A DNA stretch of 64,000 nucleotides, taken from positions 248,001-312,000 of the forward strand of contig CALGNX010000001.1 in the NCBI GenBank assembly GCA_937958265.1, read 5' to 3'. The DNA is from an uncultured Algibacter sp. Lineage in GTDB: Bacteria > Bacteroidota > Bacteroidia > Flavobacteriales > Flavobacteriaceae. The position numbers and the translations under genes are program-made. This document shows, piece after piece, positions 9,625-18,412 of this stretch. Within the stretch, counting starts at the first letter, position 1. Every line of letters starts with the position of its first letter. The notes under the pieces are model-generated. The model was not told the origin of the DNA, ran no database searches, and saw only the letters and a list, made by a program, of their open reading frames with translations.

Positions 9625-10099
9625 GTTTTATTTTAGTTTTCGGACAAAATAATTAGCAAATTACAATTAAAAAGATGGCTAGGTTTTATTGTAAAAAAAC
9701 ACGCTTTAATCTGATTAATTAAAAGCTCCTGAATAACCGAAACACTTTGACGAAATTTTGTTATTGTATTTTTACAAGAAGAAATATTTAGTGAAAAAAA
9801 ACAAGGCGTTGTCTTTAAGTTTTTTCTAAAATTCATAAATGATTAAGGGCAAAATTAAACAGTTAGCAATATGATTATTTTTTATCTAAAAACTGTCCTG
9901 CTCTATCTCGCTAGAGGTTTTATTTTATCACTTTTCCTATATGGCGCTCTAGAAGATTTTTATTTAACCCTGAATAATAGCATAAAACACCTTTTTTCTT
10001 CTCATAACTAAGAAACTAAAAAAAACATAAAATTTGCAATGTTTAGTTTTTTGTTTGCTCTAAAAAAATATTTGGCTTGTTTTTATTAAAAATTTAATA
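9625..10099. other. Intergenic region with the unit-1 operator and no gene
   Basis: This 475-bp AT-rich stretch separates the GH78 remnant from the Fn3-like fragment. It holds the operator-like repeat at 9893-9910. A minus-strand box TAATTTTG (9850-9857) fits the Bacteroidota -7 consensus TAnnTTTG. A 67-codon frame here (9633-9836) looks non-coding. The long gap between operator and first intact gene may reflect loss of the 5' part of the deleted GH78 gene. Confidence 0.55.
9893..9910 (-). promoter_or_regulatory. Putative PUL operator, site A (tandem 8-bp repeat)
   Basis: On the minus strand the site reads CGAGATAG-AG-CAGGACAG, two 8-bp half-sites with a 10-bp period. It is the most divergent of five related sites. 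It lies 268 bp upstream of the GH78 remnant and 575 bp upstream of the intact GH78 start, at the head of the unit that runs to the GH2 gene. A possible -7 box is at 9850-9857. Confidence 0.5.
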
Positions 10100-10336
10100 C
10101 TATTGAGGTTTGTCAGCATATAATGTTACATCAATAAAATACAGATAAAAAAAAATTGAAGATGCCTCTAACAAACCCGCAACATTAAAATTACTTTCTG
10201 TTAAATTCTCTGCTATTTTCTCGGTTGGATTTGTATTAGTACCTAAATATACATAGCAAGTCAGCGCATCTCCATCTGCATCAGTTGCAGCCCAACGCAA
10301 TATAGTCGTATCAGATTCAATTTGAGAATTTAACAC
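10100..10336 (-). pseudogene. Fragment of an Ig/Fn3-like domain of a secreted protein
   Basis: A 78-codon frame with a GTG first codon. Residues 8-60 (DTTILRWAATDADGDALT, YLGTNTNPTEKIAENL, AGLLEASS) match the common surface-protein repeat in which the next strand normally reads TYYWKVVAKD. Here the text becomes SSIFFYLYFIDV and stops, and an in-frame stop codon lies just upstream of the first codon. Both ends of the domain and any signal peptide are missing. It is probably debris of a SusE/F-like or other surface glycan-binding protein, lying between the rhamnose mutarotase gene and the operator of unit 1. A functional small protein is unlikely. Confidence 0.65.
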
Positions 10337-10566
10337 TGGTATATTTTACCATCCAAAGAGCTTACACCAACCGCTATAGTATTATGAAATTCGCCAAAAC
10401 ACCATTTATTTTTTGAAAAATCATATAAAAAACAATAAAAATCATCATGAACTAACCTATTAGCAGATTAACTTTCAAGCCAACATTCAATAGAATACAA
10501 TTATTAGTGTTATAAAAAATTATTATAAACAATACCTTAAAACACTGTTTGAAGTAAACATAAAAA

Positions 10567-10881
10567 TTATTCCATAAAAAAAAGTTCTTCTAAAGGCTTA
10601 GAAACGGGAGAATTATCATTGTTTGTCTCCATAATATCGGCCATGAAATCCCACCATTTTTTTACAATATCTTTTGAAGCTAAATCTTGTGAACCGTTAA
10701 CCCCAGACACCTTCTGAAAAGCAAAAAGCATACTAGTTTCTTCATCAAAAAAAATAGAATACTCACTTACCCCATTGTCCTTAAGTAGCTTTTTAAGCTC
10801 TGGCCACAATGCATTATGACGGCTTTTATAAACTTCTTTTTGACCAATGTTTAATTTCATTTTAAAGGCTAATCTTTGCAT
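10567..10881 (-). CDS. rhaM: L-rhamnose mutarotase
   Basis: A 104-residue cytoplasmic protein, the same length as E. coli RhaM. It has the N-terminal MQRLAFKMKL strand, the active-site His region SRHNALWPEL, and the tandem Trp segment KWWDFMADIM, followed by the usual acidic/hydrophobic C-terminus. It interconverts alpha- and beta-L-rhamnose so that freed rhamnose can enter the isomerase or dehydrogenase pathway, which is not in this window. It is the only intracellular sugar enzyme of the PUL seen here and supports a rhamnose-rich substrate. No operator copy was found directly upstream, so it may be read from the T9SS gene 270 bp upstream (site B). Confidence 0.95.
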   Translation of the reverse strand: MQRLAFKMKLNIGQKEVYKSRHNALWPELKKLLKDNGVSEYSIFFDEETSMLFAFQKVSGVNGSQDLASKDIVKKWWDFMADIMETNNDNSPVSKPLEELFFME

Positions 10882-11151
10882 AGTATATAATTATTTTAGT
10901 TTAGGAACATAGCAAGGTAATTAAAATTACTTTAATTAGATTTTATGGCCAACTTAAAAATATTTTTAATTGATTTATTAAAAATTTTAATGGAAATTTA
11001 GTAGCGAAAAAATGATTTAAATCGATTTATAAATCAATAATAACAAGCTACATAAGCACCATTCAAGTAGCAGTATTTGAAACACAACATATATCTTATT
11101 TTTAAAAAAAATAAGAATGATTTTTTAGAAAATTAAAGGCTTACATTAAGG

Positions 11152-12018
11152 CTATTGCTTAATAATTTTTTTAGTAAAATTACCTTTATCACCTATCATT
11201 TTAATAACATACATACCTACTGACAAACTATTTATATTAATAGATACTTCTGATTGATCTTTGATTTTATATGATAAAATACGCTTACCTAATATACTGT
11301 AAAGCTCTATTTGACTAATAGCATCTGTTAAACCTTTTATTTCTAAATTATTGAAAACTGGACTAGAAACGTATATGGAATTTGAATTAAAATTATTAGT
11401 ATTTAACAGACCTATAAACTTAAATCTCATAGCATCGTTAACTGTACCATCTAACTGAATAGTAGCATCTTTAACCACAGGACTTACACCTACCCTAATT
11501 GCGTTATTAGCACTTTCCCAAGGTGTTCCTGTTCTATCGTCTGCAAGAAAAATTGCGTTTTGCCCAGGCATTTCACCGTTTGATGCATATTCGCTATCAA
11601 TTTGCGCTTGTTTTCTCATTTGCATTTGATCTTGTTCCCCTGCAGGACCAACTATCAAATCGGGTGTAACATCTGAAGATGTATCTGCTTTAATCACACC
11701 AAAATCAGGAACTGCAGATGTAATGTAATAATTATTGGCATTTAGCGCATGTCCTGAAAAAAACCATAGCTGAGATGGATCGTCTACTGCTCCAGGGTTT
11801 ATTTCTGATGACCATACAACCTTCATATCATCATTTACTGTTAAAAAAAGAGTCTCACCTCCAACTTGGTCCTTAAGCTTTACTTTCCAAGTTCCTTCAG
11901 ATTGTGTATCAAATAAACCGAAGCCATCAGAATCAAGGGTACCAACTTGTCCATGTGAAGTAATTCCAAGAACAATTACCAATAAGAATGTAGTAATTTT
12001 AAGTGTAGTTTTTTTCAT
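11152..12018 (-). CDS. Secreted T9SS-substrate protein of unknown function
   Basis: A 288-residue protein with a Sec signal peptide (to about SHGQ). The mature domain of ~190 residues contains EGTWKVKLKDQ, DDPSQLWFF and NANNYYITSAVPDFG. The SQLW segment faintly recalls a QxW ricin-type beta-trefoil, but I do not recognise the family. The last ~75 residues are a type IX secretion C-terminal domain (NNLEIKGL, ELYSILGKRILSY, GMYVIKMIGDKG, KKIIKQ), so the protein should be exported to the cell surface or medium. It is preceded by its own near-perfect copy of the PUL operator (site B), which links it to the PUL. A surface glycan-binding protein or a novel enzyme are both possible. Confidence 0.75.
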   Translation of the reverse strand: MKKTTLKITTFLLVIVLGITSHGQVGTLDSDGFGLFDTQSEGTWKVKLKDQVGGETLFLTVNDDMKVVWSSEINPGAVDDPSQLWFFSGHALNANNYYITSAVPDFGVIKADTSSDVTPDLIVGPAGEQDQMQMRKQAQIDSEYASNGEMPGQNAIFLADDRTGTPWESANNAIRVGVSPVVKDATIQLDGTVNDAMRFKFIGLLNTNNFNSNSIYVSSPVFNNLEIKGLTDAISQIELYSILGKRILSYKIKDQSEVSININSLSVGMYVIKMIGDKGNFTKKIIKQ

Positions 12019-12056
12019 ATTTTCAAATTTAAATCAATGTTTTTTTATCAAATTAA

Positions 12057-12064
12057 CAAATTTA
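12057..12064 (-). promoter_or_regulatory. Possible Bacteroidota -7 promoter element
   Basis: The minus strand reads TAAATTTG, an exact match to the Bacteroidota -7 consensus TAnnTTTG. It lies 10 bp downstream of operator site B and 38 bp upstream of the start codon at 12018. This would place the operator over the -33 region. The motif is short and could be chance in AT-rich DNA; a second identical box at 12024-12031 seems too close to the start codon. Confidence 0.4.
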
Positions 12065-12074
12065 ACACACTAAT

Positions 12075-12092
12075 CTATCCTGTCCTATCCTG
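12075..12092 (-). promoter_or_regulatory. Putative PUL operator, site B (perfect tandem 8-bp repeat)
   Basis: On the minus strand this reads CAGGATAG-GA-CAGGATAG, a perfect 8-bp direct repeat with a 10-bp period. It is the clearest of the five sites and lies 56 bp upstream of the T9SS protein gene. The lack of dyad symmetry favours an AraC-type regulator contacting one DNA face over a LacI- or GntR-type dimer. Confidence 0.65.
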
Positions 12093-12521
12093 CCTAAAAA
12101 GAACTCTTAATCTTACAATAAGATATTTAAACAGATAAAAAACAACACTTTAACCTGTGTTTTCTAAAGAAATTGAATAACTACTAACAATTATTTTTTA
12201 TTTATTTTAATAAAACTAGTAAATTTTGAGGTACTAAATAATTGGACTCTATTATTATTTTATCTAAATTTAAGAGTACGTTAAATTAAACAAAAAGGGT
12301 GCGACTCCACTAAACCTTTTCGAATAACTAATTCCTGTATTTTTATTTTAACCCCCTCTACTTTATAATTTTAGCTTATTAAACCATATAATATCGCCAT
12401 TCATAATGGTAATTAAACAAATACCACCTAATTAGTTTTTAAAGTTAAATAAATTACTTAACCCCTTTATCCTAATTATTTATAGAGTAAGCATACTATT
12501 TTAGTTCATAAAAATTATAGT

Positions 12522-12557
12522 AATAAACCTAGACTTGTATTTAAGGCTAGGTTTATT
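12522..12557 (-). terminator. Terminator-like hairpin after the sulfatase operon
   Basis: The 11-bp arms AATAAACCTAG (12522-12532) and CTAGGTTTATT (12547-12557) are perfect inverted repeats around a 14-nt loop. They lie 24 bp past the stop codon of the sulfatase at 12581. The following minus-strand sequence is A/T-rich but has no long T-run right after the stem, so it is a weaker terminator than others in the window. Confidence 0.5.
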
Positions 12558-12580
12558 AAAACCTAACTTAAACTTTTATT

Positions 12581-14368
12581 TTATTTTAAATTAGCGCTAT
12601 TTACAGTAAAAATACGACTAGGTTTATAACCAATACGATGTGCTTCTACTATCAAATCACTATCTTTCAATAACTTAAAAGGTGTTTTGTATATACTCCA
12701 AACGCTAGGCAATTTACTGTTTTTGGTTTTTATTTTATATCCAATGGAAGCGCCTTCTGTGCTACATAAAATAGTAATCTCATTATTAAAATTTGAGATT
12801 TTTGGTGTTGCTGTAACGGGCTGCTTATTTGCACCATTCCAAAGTTTATTTACAAGTTGCTTTTCTAGCATATTAGGATCATCATTAATAGTTTCCAACC
12901 AACGGTCCATTTCATGTTTTAATTCACTTAATTTTTCTTTGTATTTAGGGTCTTCTGCTAAGTTATTCAATTCGAATGGATCTGCATCACAATCAAACAA
13001 TTCGTCTTTTGGCTTGCTAGTTCGAAACCACTGCATTTGCACCTCATTTAATTCACCTTCATCTCGCAAACGCAGTAAATCTTGCATAGCGGGAATTTTT
13101 TCTCTGTATTCTACTGGTAAATAATAGCCTTGCTCTGGCTTATAATTCCTAATATATTTGAATTTCTTATCTCTTACTGCTCGTAATACATCTGTAAAAC
13201 CATCAAACCGATCCGCAGCACCATGAATATATTTACGCTCTTTTTTAGGTTGATGTTTTCCTAAAAAGGCTTGTCCTTGCATGTAATCAAGAGGCTTTTC
13301 GTTAATTAACGATAGTAAAGTTGGCGCAAAATCAATAAAACTAATCATCTTATCTTCTTTTGTTCCAGCTTTTAACTTTTTAGGAAAACGAATTATCATA
13401 GGTGTATTTAACCCAGAATCGTAAATAAGGCGTTTTTCTCTTGGTAATGGCCCACCATGATCTCCGTAGAAAAAAACAATGGTATTATCCAATAAACCGT
13501 CATCTTCCAACTGTTTTAAAACAGCACCAACTTGCTGATCCATTTCTGCTATATTATTATACAACTTCCACATATCATTACGAGTCGCTTCTGTATCTGC
13601 TAAATATGGTGGTATATTAAATTTTGTATTTTTAGGAAGATGAACCTTGGTATTACCTTCTGCTGTTCTATTTTTAGCGTCTGGCAAACCATTTTTCTTC
13701 CAAGAATATGTAGTGTCTCCAGCACGATAATGGCGTGTTTCCACCTGTCTAAATCCATAAGGCTCAAACAAGCCAGACTCATGTGTTTCTGTAAAATTAA
13801 ACACTGAAAAAAAGGGTTGGTTTACTTCTCTATTTCTCCAATGCGCATATTTACTACTTTCATCCCAAGCCGTTTTGGGTGCCCTAAACTGATAATCTTC
13901 TTTATAATTATTAGTACAATAATAACCTGCTTTACGCAACAATTCACTTACCATTTTAACTTCCGAAGGTGGTACGGCCTCGTAAGCTGGTAAACCTGTT
14001 ACTTGTGTGTAGGAATTTGTGCGCATGTGGTTTGCTCCAATACTAGAAGGATACATGCCCGTGGCAATAGCCGCTCTACTTGGTGCACAAACGCCAGATG
14101 TAGAATACAAATTTGGATATATAACACCCTCATTTGCCAAACGCGTTAAATGCGGTGTTTTAACTGTAGTATCTCCAAATGGAGGAATATAAGCACCCAT
14201 ATCTTCGGTTACTAACCACAAAATATTAGGGCGTTCGGGCAATTCAAAAACCTCTACCTCAACATTCTTACTAGTAGCTTCTTTTTGTTTGGATTGGCAA
14301 CTTGCTAAAGCAAAACACGCTAAACAAATTAGTAATACCCGTTTTGTAAAGGCTTTATGTATCGTCAT
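12581..14368 (-). CDS. Sulfatase, family S1 (heparan N-sulfatase-like), lipoprotein
   Basis: A 595-residue sulfatase with a lipoprotein signal (LACFALASCQ). The formylglycine motif is C94-A-P-S-R98, the metal site starts with E55-D56 (TEDMGAY), and G-D303-H304 lies in the second metal segment. The overall text (VCAPSRAAIATGMYPSSIG) is that of N-sulfoglucosamine-sulfohydrolase-like sulfatases (S1_8 type, from memory). After ~515, a beta-sandwich resembling the Fn3-like or chitobiase C-terminal domain follows (ITILCSTEGASIGYKI). It would remove sulfate from rhamnose-containing ulvan oligomers. It is the last gene of a four-gene unit (GH5-like, GH3, GH43, sulfatase), 17 bp after the GH43 gene. 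Confidence 0.92.
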   Translation of the reverse strand: MTIHKAFTKRVLLICLACFALASCQSKQKEATSKNVEVEVFELPERPNILWLVTEDMGAYIPPFGDTTVKTPHLTRLANEGVIYPNLYSTSGVCAPSRAAIATGMYPSSIGANHMRTNSYTQVTGLPAYEAVPPSEVKMVSELLRKAGYYCTNNYKEDYQFRAPKTAWDESSKYAHWRNREVNQPFFSVFNFTETHESGLFEPYGFRQVETRHYRAGDTTYSWKKNGLPDAKNRTAEGNTKVHLPKNTKFNIPPYLADTEATRNDMWKLYNNIAEMDQQVGAVLKQLEDDGLLDNTIVFFYGDHGGPLPREKRLIYDSGLNTPMIIRFPKKLKAGTKEDKMISFIDFAPTLLSLINEKPLDYMQGQAFLGKHQPKKERKYIHGAADRFDGFTDVLRAVRDKKFKYIRNYKPEQGYYLPVEYREKIPAMQDLLRLRDEGELNEVQMQWFRTSKPKDELFDCDADPFELNNLAEDPKYKEKLSELKHEMDRWLETINDDPNMLEKQLVNKLWNGANKQPVTATPKISNFNNEITILCSTEGASIGYKIKTKNSKLPSVWSIYKTPFKLLKDSDLIVEAHRIGYKPSRIFTVNSANLK

Positions 14369-14385
14369 ATTAATATTTTAATATT

Positions 14386-16164
14386 CTATTTAATTGCTGC
14401 TTTTGGTCCATCATAATCATATGTAAACCAATCCACATCAATATAACCGGCATCCTCTTTTTCATTCCAAGAAAAGAAACCTAACCTATCGCCTGTCCAC
14501 TTACCAAAAGCAATGGTAAAAGTTGGCCCAAAAGGCGTAAAATTTTCACCATCAAAACTATATGCGTATGTGGCTTGATTACTACTGTTTGATGTTTTAA
14601 CGTACAAGTCGTTTCCTTTAATTTCTGGCCCTTCCATTTTTTTCGCCATTGCATCCATGTAGAACAATGTTTTTTTACCGTTTTCATTAACCTCGACACC
14701 CAACAAATTAAATGCGCCACCAAACCTTACAAATCCAGCGAGTTGGTGTGGTTTCATTCCTGAAATATCGAATTTAGCCACTGCTGTACCTGTTGTGATA
14801 CCCATAATACGTTGGCTTAATGTATTACACGCTCTCCAAAAATCAGAATCTGAACCATCGTTATTAGTCCACTCGTTTATATTAGGGCCATAGCCTTTCC
14901 CGTTAGGTAATATTTTACTTGCATTAAGGCGTAACCATCCAGATCGTTCTGAAAGTGACCAATGTGTATTTCTGGGGTTATGGTTCCATTCCCATTGAAA
15001 ACCAAGTGAAGCCTTAGAGAAATCATCATCTGTACTAGGCGCTGTTATTGGAAAACCATTAATTGGTTTTTTAAATTGTTTTACAGGTTCACCAATACCA
15101 TCATTATCTTCATCTACACCAATAATTGGCCAACCATCTACCCAAGTAACTGGTGCTAAACATTGCGGGCGCCCTTGAAATGGAATATCATCATTTTGAA
15201 TTAATTGATGCATATACCACCACGACTTATCTGGAGCTTGCATTAAGCCGCCTTGGCTACAACTCCGGTTGTTAAAAGCAGTTCCTTTCTCCAATACAGT
15301 TTTTACCTCATAAGGGCCATAAATACTTTCTTTTGATCGTAACACAATTTGTTTTCTATCATTTTTCGGGTTTTTAACACCTGGTTTTGTAGACATATCT
15401 CCCATAGTCCATTGTGCTAAAAATATGTACCAAATATTATTAATTTTATAAATTTTCGCAGCCTCGGCTCCCATACCCGTGTAAGCCAATTTACTTTCGC
15501 CTAGGATTTTGGTACCATCCCAACTCATTTCGTAAATTCTATTTTCGTTACCTTCAATTTTATTGTCTGGGCTTTTTTGTTTTCCTGCTGTGTTAATAAT
15601 TACATAAGCTTTGTGCGCCTCTTCATCCCAAAATACAGCTGGATCGTCTAAAACCTCAGATTTTGGCAGCATGATAATAGGTTTACTCCAAGGGCCTCTA
15701 ATGTTTTTAGCCGTGGCAACCATTAAACCATGTTGGTAGTCTATTTGATAACAATACCAAGTCCCCTCATGATATGCTAAATCGCCAGCCCAAGTACCAA
15801 AGGAATAACCATTCATGCGATCCCAATTGTATTCTGGAGCCCAAGATAAACTATCAAAAACATGCCCAACGTTTGTCCAATTTACCATATCCTTGGATTC
15901 CAAAATTGGCATACCTGGCGACATATGCTGTTTTGAAGTAATCATATAATACGTATCACCAACCTGCTCAATATCAGAATCTGGATAATCTGCATTTAAA
16001 ATTGGGTTTATATACGTACCATCCCCTTGGTCGCCAAAACTACCAGTTTGGGCTTGAATAACTTTAGTGATTTGGTTATCCTTTTGGTCTTCTTTTTCCT
16101 TTTTAGATTGACAACCAATAATTAAAAAACTAGTTAAGGTTATTATTAATGAATACTTTATCAT
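14386..16164 (-). CDS. GH43 glycoside hydrolase (beta-xylosidase/arabinofuranosidase type), lipoprotein
   Basis: A 592-residue protein with a lipoprotein signal (FLIIGCQS). The five-bladed GH43 propeller starts with YINPILNADYPDSD, where D62 is the presumed base. LDDPAVFWD supplies the pKa-modulating Asp and GMGAEAAKIYK the general acid Glu. The C-terminal ~200 residues form a concanavalin-like sandwich (ASLGFQWEWNHNP, GDRLGFFSW), common in the beta-xylosidase-like subfamilies. In ulvan breakdown xylose replaces some uronate, so a beta-xylosidase role is likely. The gene lies 43 bp after GH3 and 17 bp before the sulfatase in one unit. All three catalytic acids are visible. Confidence 0.92.
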   Translation of the reverse strand: MIKYSLIITLTSFLIIGCQSKKEKEDQKDNQITKVIQAQTGSFGDQGDGTYINPILNADYPDSDIEQVGDTYYMITSKQHMSPGMPILESKDMVNWTNVGHVFDSLSWAPEYNWDRMNGYSFGTWAGDLAYHEGTWYCYQIDYQHGLMVATAKNIRGPWSKPIIMLPKSEVLDDPAVFWDEEAHKAYVIINTAGKQKSPDNKIEGNENRIYEMSWDGTKILGESKLAYTGMGAEAAKIYKINNIWYIFLAQWTMGDMSTKPGVKNPKNDRKQIVLRSKESIYGPYEVKTVLEKGTAFNNRSCSQGGLMQAPDKSWWYMHQLIQNDDIPFQGRPQCLAPVTWVDGWPIIGVDEDNDGIGEPVKQFKKPINGFPITAPSTDDDFSKASLGFQWEWNHNPRNTHWSLSERSGWLRLNASKILPNGKGYGPNINEWTNNDGSDSDFWRACNTLSQRIMGITTGTAVAKFDISGMKPHQLAGFVRFGGAFNLLGVEVNENGKKTLFYMDAMAKKMEGPEIKGNDLYVKTSNSSNQATYAYSFDGENFTPFGPTFTIAFGKWTGDRLGFFSWNEKEDAGYIDVDWFTYDYDGPKAAIK

Positions 16165-16207
16165 GCTATTAAATTGTTTACGTATTAAAACTAAGGATTT
16201 AATAATT

Positions 16208-18382
16208 TTATTGAACTGTTAATTGTACAGTTTTCAAATCTTTTGCTAGAGATGACGATCCTATAGATATTGTAAACGTGCCTTTTTCAACTACTTTTTT
16301 CAAATCTTGGTTTAAAATATTAAGCTCATCAAAACCTAACTTAAAAGTAACTGTTTTGGTTTCGCCTGGGTTTAAAGTAATTCTTTCAAATCCTTTAAGC
16401 ATTTTTAAATAACGACCTACCGATGCATAATCATCGCGAACATACATTTGTACAACTTCATCGCCCACTACACTACCTGTATTAGTAACTTTAACTGAAA
16501 CGGTAGTTGATCCATTAGTAGTAATCGTTGCTTTTTCAAATTTAGGTGTACCATATTTAAATGTTGTATAACTTAAACCATAGCCAAATGGAAATAGCGG
16601 CGATTTATCATTAAATCGATATTCTCCTTTTCCAGACCCAATAAAATCAGGACGCTCCAAATAAGTTACGGGAACCTGACCTACGGAACGCGGAAAAGAC
16701 ATGGTTAATTTACCCCCTGGATTAACATCGCCAAAAAGAATATTAGCAACAGCATCACCAGCTCGCATGCCACCATACCAAGTTTCAAGAATTGAAGGAA
16801 TATTTTCAGCAATGTAATTTATAGACAATGGACGACCATTAATTAAAACCACAATTACTGGTTTTCCTGTTTTATGAATTAATTCTACTAATTCCTTTTG
16901 TACGCCATATAAATCAAGATCTGAACGATCCCCGCCTTCTCCACATGTTTTATGCGAACTACCCACAACTAAAACAACAGCATCTGAATTTTCTGCAGCA
17001 GAAACAGCCTCAGGAAAGCCTTCTTTCGAAAAACTATCAATATCGCACCCTTTAGCGTAATTTATTTTTACATTATCGCCTACTTTTTTCTTTAAACCAT
17101 CTAAAACAGAAACATAATATGGCGGCAAACCAGAATAACCACCCAATAATTTATAAGTTTTATTTTTTGGTCGTTCTTCGTGAGCATTAGGCCCAATAAC
17201 AGCTAAAGATTTAATTTTAGATAAATCGAGTGGTAAAAGGTTATTATCATTTTTTAACATGATAATAGATTTTTCGGCTACTTCCAATGCAAACTCACGA
17301 TGTTCTTCACGACCGGCATTTGCAGTTTCAGGATCGATAACTTTGGGTTCTGTATCAAATAAGCCTAATTTATATTTTGCGGTTAAAATACGAGATGTTG
17401 CTTTATCAATATACTTCATTAATGATGGATTTTGCATCACCGTATCTTTCAACACATTTATGTGGTAAGTTGATAAATCTGGATTTTTTCCAATTACTAA
17501 ATCCATGTCAACACCGGCTTTTAATCCTAAAATAGCGGCCTTAGCTCTAGTTTCAGGAATAAAATGCATGGTTTGTAACCTGCCTACATCATTATTATCC
17601 GAAACAATAAAACCATTAAAACCAAACTCATCTCGTAAAATATCATTTAACAACCAGCTATTCATATGGCATGGTACGCCATTAAAATCTTGATGCCCTG
17701 GCATAACGGAGCCCACCTGTGCTTCTTTTACTGCTGCCTCAAATGATGGTAGATAAATTTCTCGCAAACGACGTTCGGACATATCACTAAACCCGCCATT
17801 AATACCACGACGATTTTCAGGATATCCTACAAAATGTTTAGCAGTAGCCATCACATGGTTTTCATCAAATTGCTCACGACCTTCGCCCTGTAAACCTTGT
17901 ATAAAAGCAACACCCATTCTTGAAACTAAATAAGGGTCTTCACCATAGGACTCCTCAACTCTACCATATCTAGCATCTCCGGCGTAAACATCTAAATTAG
18001 GCGAATAACAATGTGTAACGCCCAAGGCTCGCGCTTCTAATGCTGTTTGAGAAGCCATTTTCTTTATTAGCTTTGGTTCCCATGTTGATGCACAAGCCAC
18101 TGCTTGTGGGTAAACCGTAGTATTACCATAATAATCTAAAACAAGCCATAATCCGTGTAGTGCTTCTCCATATTTCATAACCGGAATACCTAACCGCTCA
18201 TTAGCAGGTGCGTCTTGAATCATTTCCGTTACCTTTTCGTCAAAGGTCATTTTACCAATAAGGTCTGCTACTTTTACCGCAATTGTCGCATCTTTATTGC
18301 TTACCTCTTGTGTTGTGTTTTTTTTAGACCCACAACCTAAAAATATGGCTAAAATTAAACCTGCTACTATAACTTTTTTCAT
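16208..18382 (-). CDS. GH3 glycoside hydrolase, lipoprotein
   Basis: A 724-residue GH3 enzyme with a lipoprotein signal (LAIFLGCGSK). The N-terminal barrel contains ATAKHFVGYPE (K182-H183) and FIVSDNNDV, where D262 is the nucleophile. The alpha/beta sandwich has VLVVGSSHKTCGEGGDRSDL with candidate acid/base residues, and the C-terminal Fn3-like domain runs from about residue 615 (YGLSYTTFKYG) to the end. The family includes beta-glucosidases and beta-xylosidases; in this setting a periplasmic beta-xylosidase or beta-glycosidase acting on ulvan oligomers is likely. The residue after the catalytic SD is Asn rather than the usual aromatic. It lies between the GH5-like and GH43 genes with short gaps, read from site C. 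Confidence 0.93.
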   Translation of the reverse strand: MKKVIVAGLILAIFLGCGSKKNTTQEVSNKDATIAVKVADLIGKMTFDEKVTEMIQDAPANERLGIPVMKYGEALHGLWLVLDYYGNTTVYPQAVACASTWEPKLIKKMASQTALEARALGVTHCYSPNLDVYAGDARYGRVEESYGEDPYLVSRMGVAFIQGLQGEGREQFDENHVMATAKHFVGYPENRRGINGGFSDMSERRLREIYLPSFEAAVKEAQVGSVMPGHQDFNGVPCHMNSWLLNDILRDEFGFNGFIVSDNNDVGRLQTMHFIPETRAKAAILGLKAGVDMDLVIGKNPDLSTYHINVLKDTVMQNPSLMKYIDKATSRILTAKYKLGLFDTEPKVIDPETANAGREEHREFALEVAEKSIIMLKNDNNLLPLDLSKIKSLAVIGPNAHEERPKNKTYKLLGGYSGLPPYYVSVLDGLKKKVGDNVKINYAKGCDIDSFSKEGFPEAVSAAENSDAVVLVVGSSHKTCGEGGDRSDLDLYGVQKELVELIHKTGKPVIVVLINGRPLSINYIAENIPSILETWYGGMRAGDAVANILFGDVNPGGKLTMSFPRSVGQVPVTYLERPDFIGSGKGEYRFNDKSPLFPFGYGLSYTTFKYGTPKFEKATITTNGSTTVSVKVTNTGSVVGDEVVQMYVRDDYASVGRYLKMLKGFERITLNPGETKTVTFKLGFDELNILNQDLKKVVEKGTFTISIGSSSLAKDLKTVQLTVQ

Positions 18383-18412
18383 TAATTCAAATTTATGGAT
18401 TAGTTATTTTAA

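Larger units (their letters stand above)
12019..12580. other. Intergenic region: operator B, promoter-like box and hairpin
   Basis: A 562-bp gap between the T9SS gene and the downstream end of the 12581-19807 unit. It holds operator site B (12075-12092), a minus-strand TAAATTTG box (12057-12064) matching TAnnTTTG, and an inverted repeat at 12522-12557. Between about 12100 and 12500 nothing codes convincingly. Confidence 0.5.

Noticed and set aside
9633-9836. 67-codon minus-strand frame upstream of the GH78 remnant
   Set aside because: Its text has no signal, domain or similarity I can see, is rich in codons expected from random AT-rich DNA, and overlaps likely leader sequence.
12293-12320. 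Possible hairpin AAAAGG...CCTTTT within a locally GC-richer patch
   Set aside because: Only six pairs with a long loop and no adjacent gene end or T-run; chance pairing is likely.
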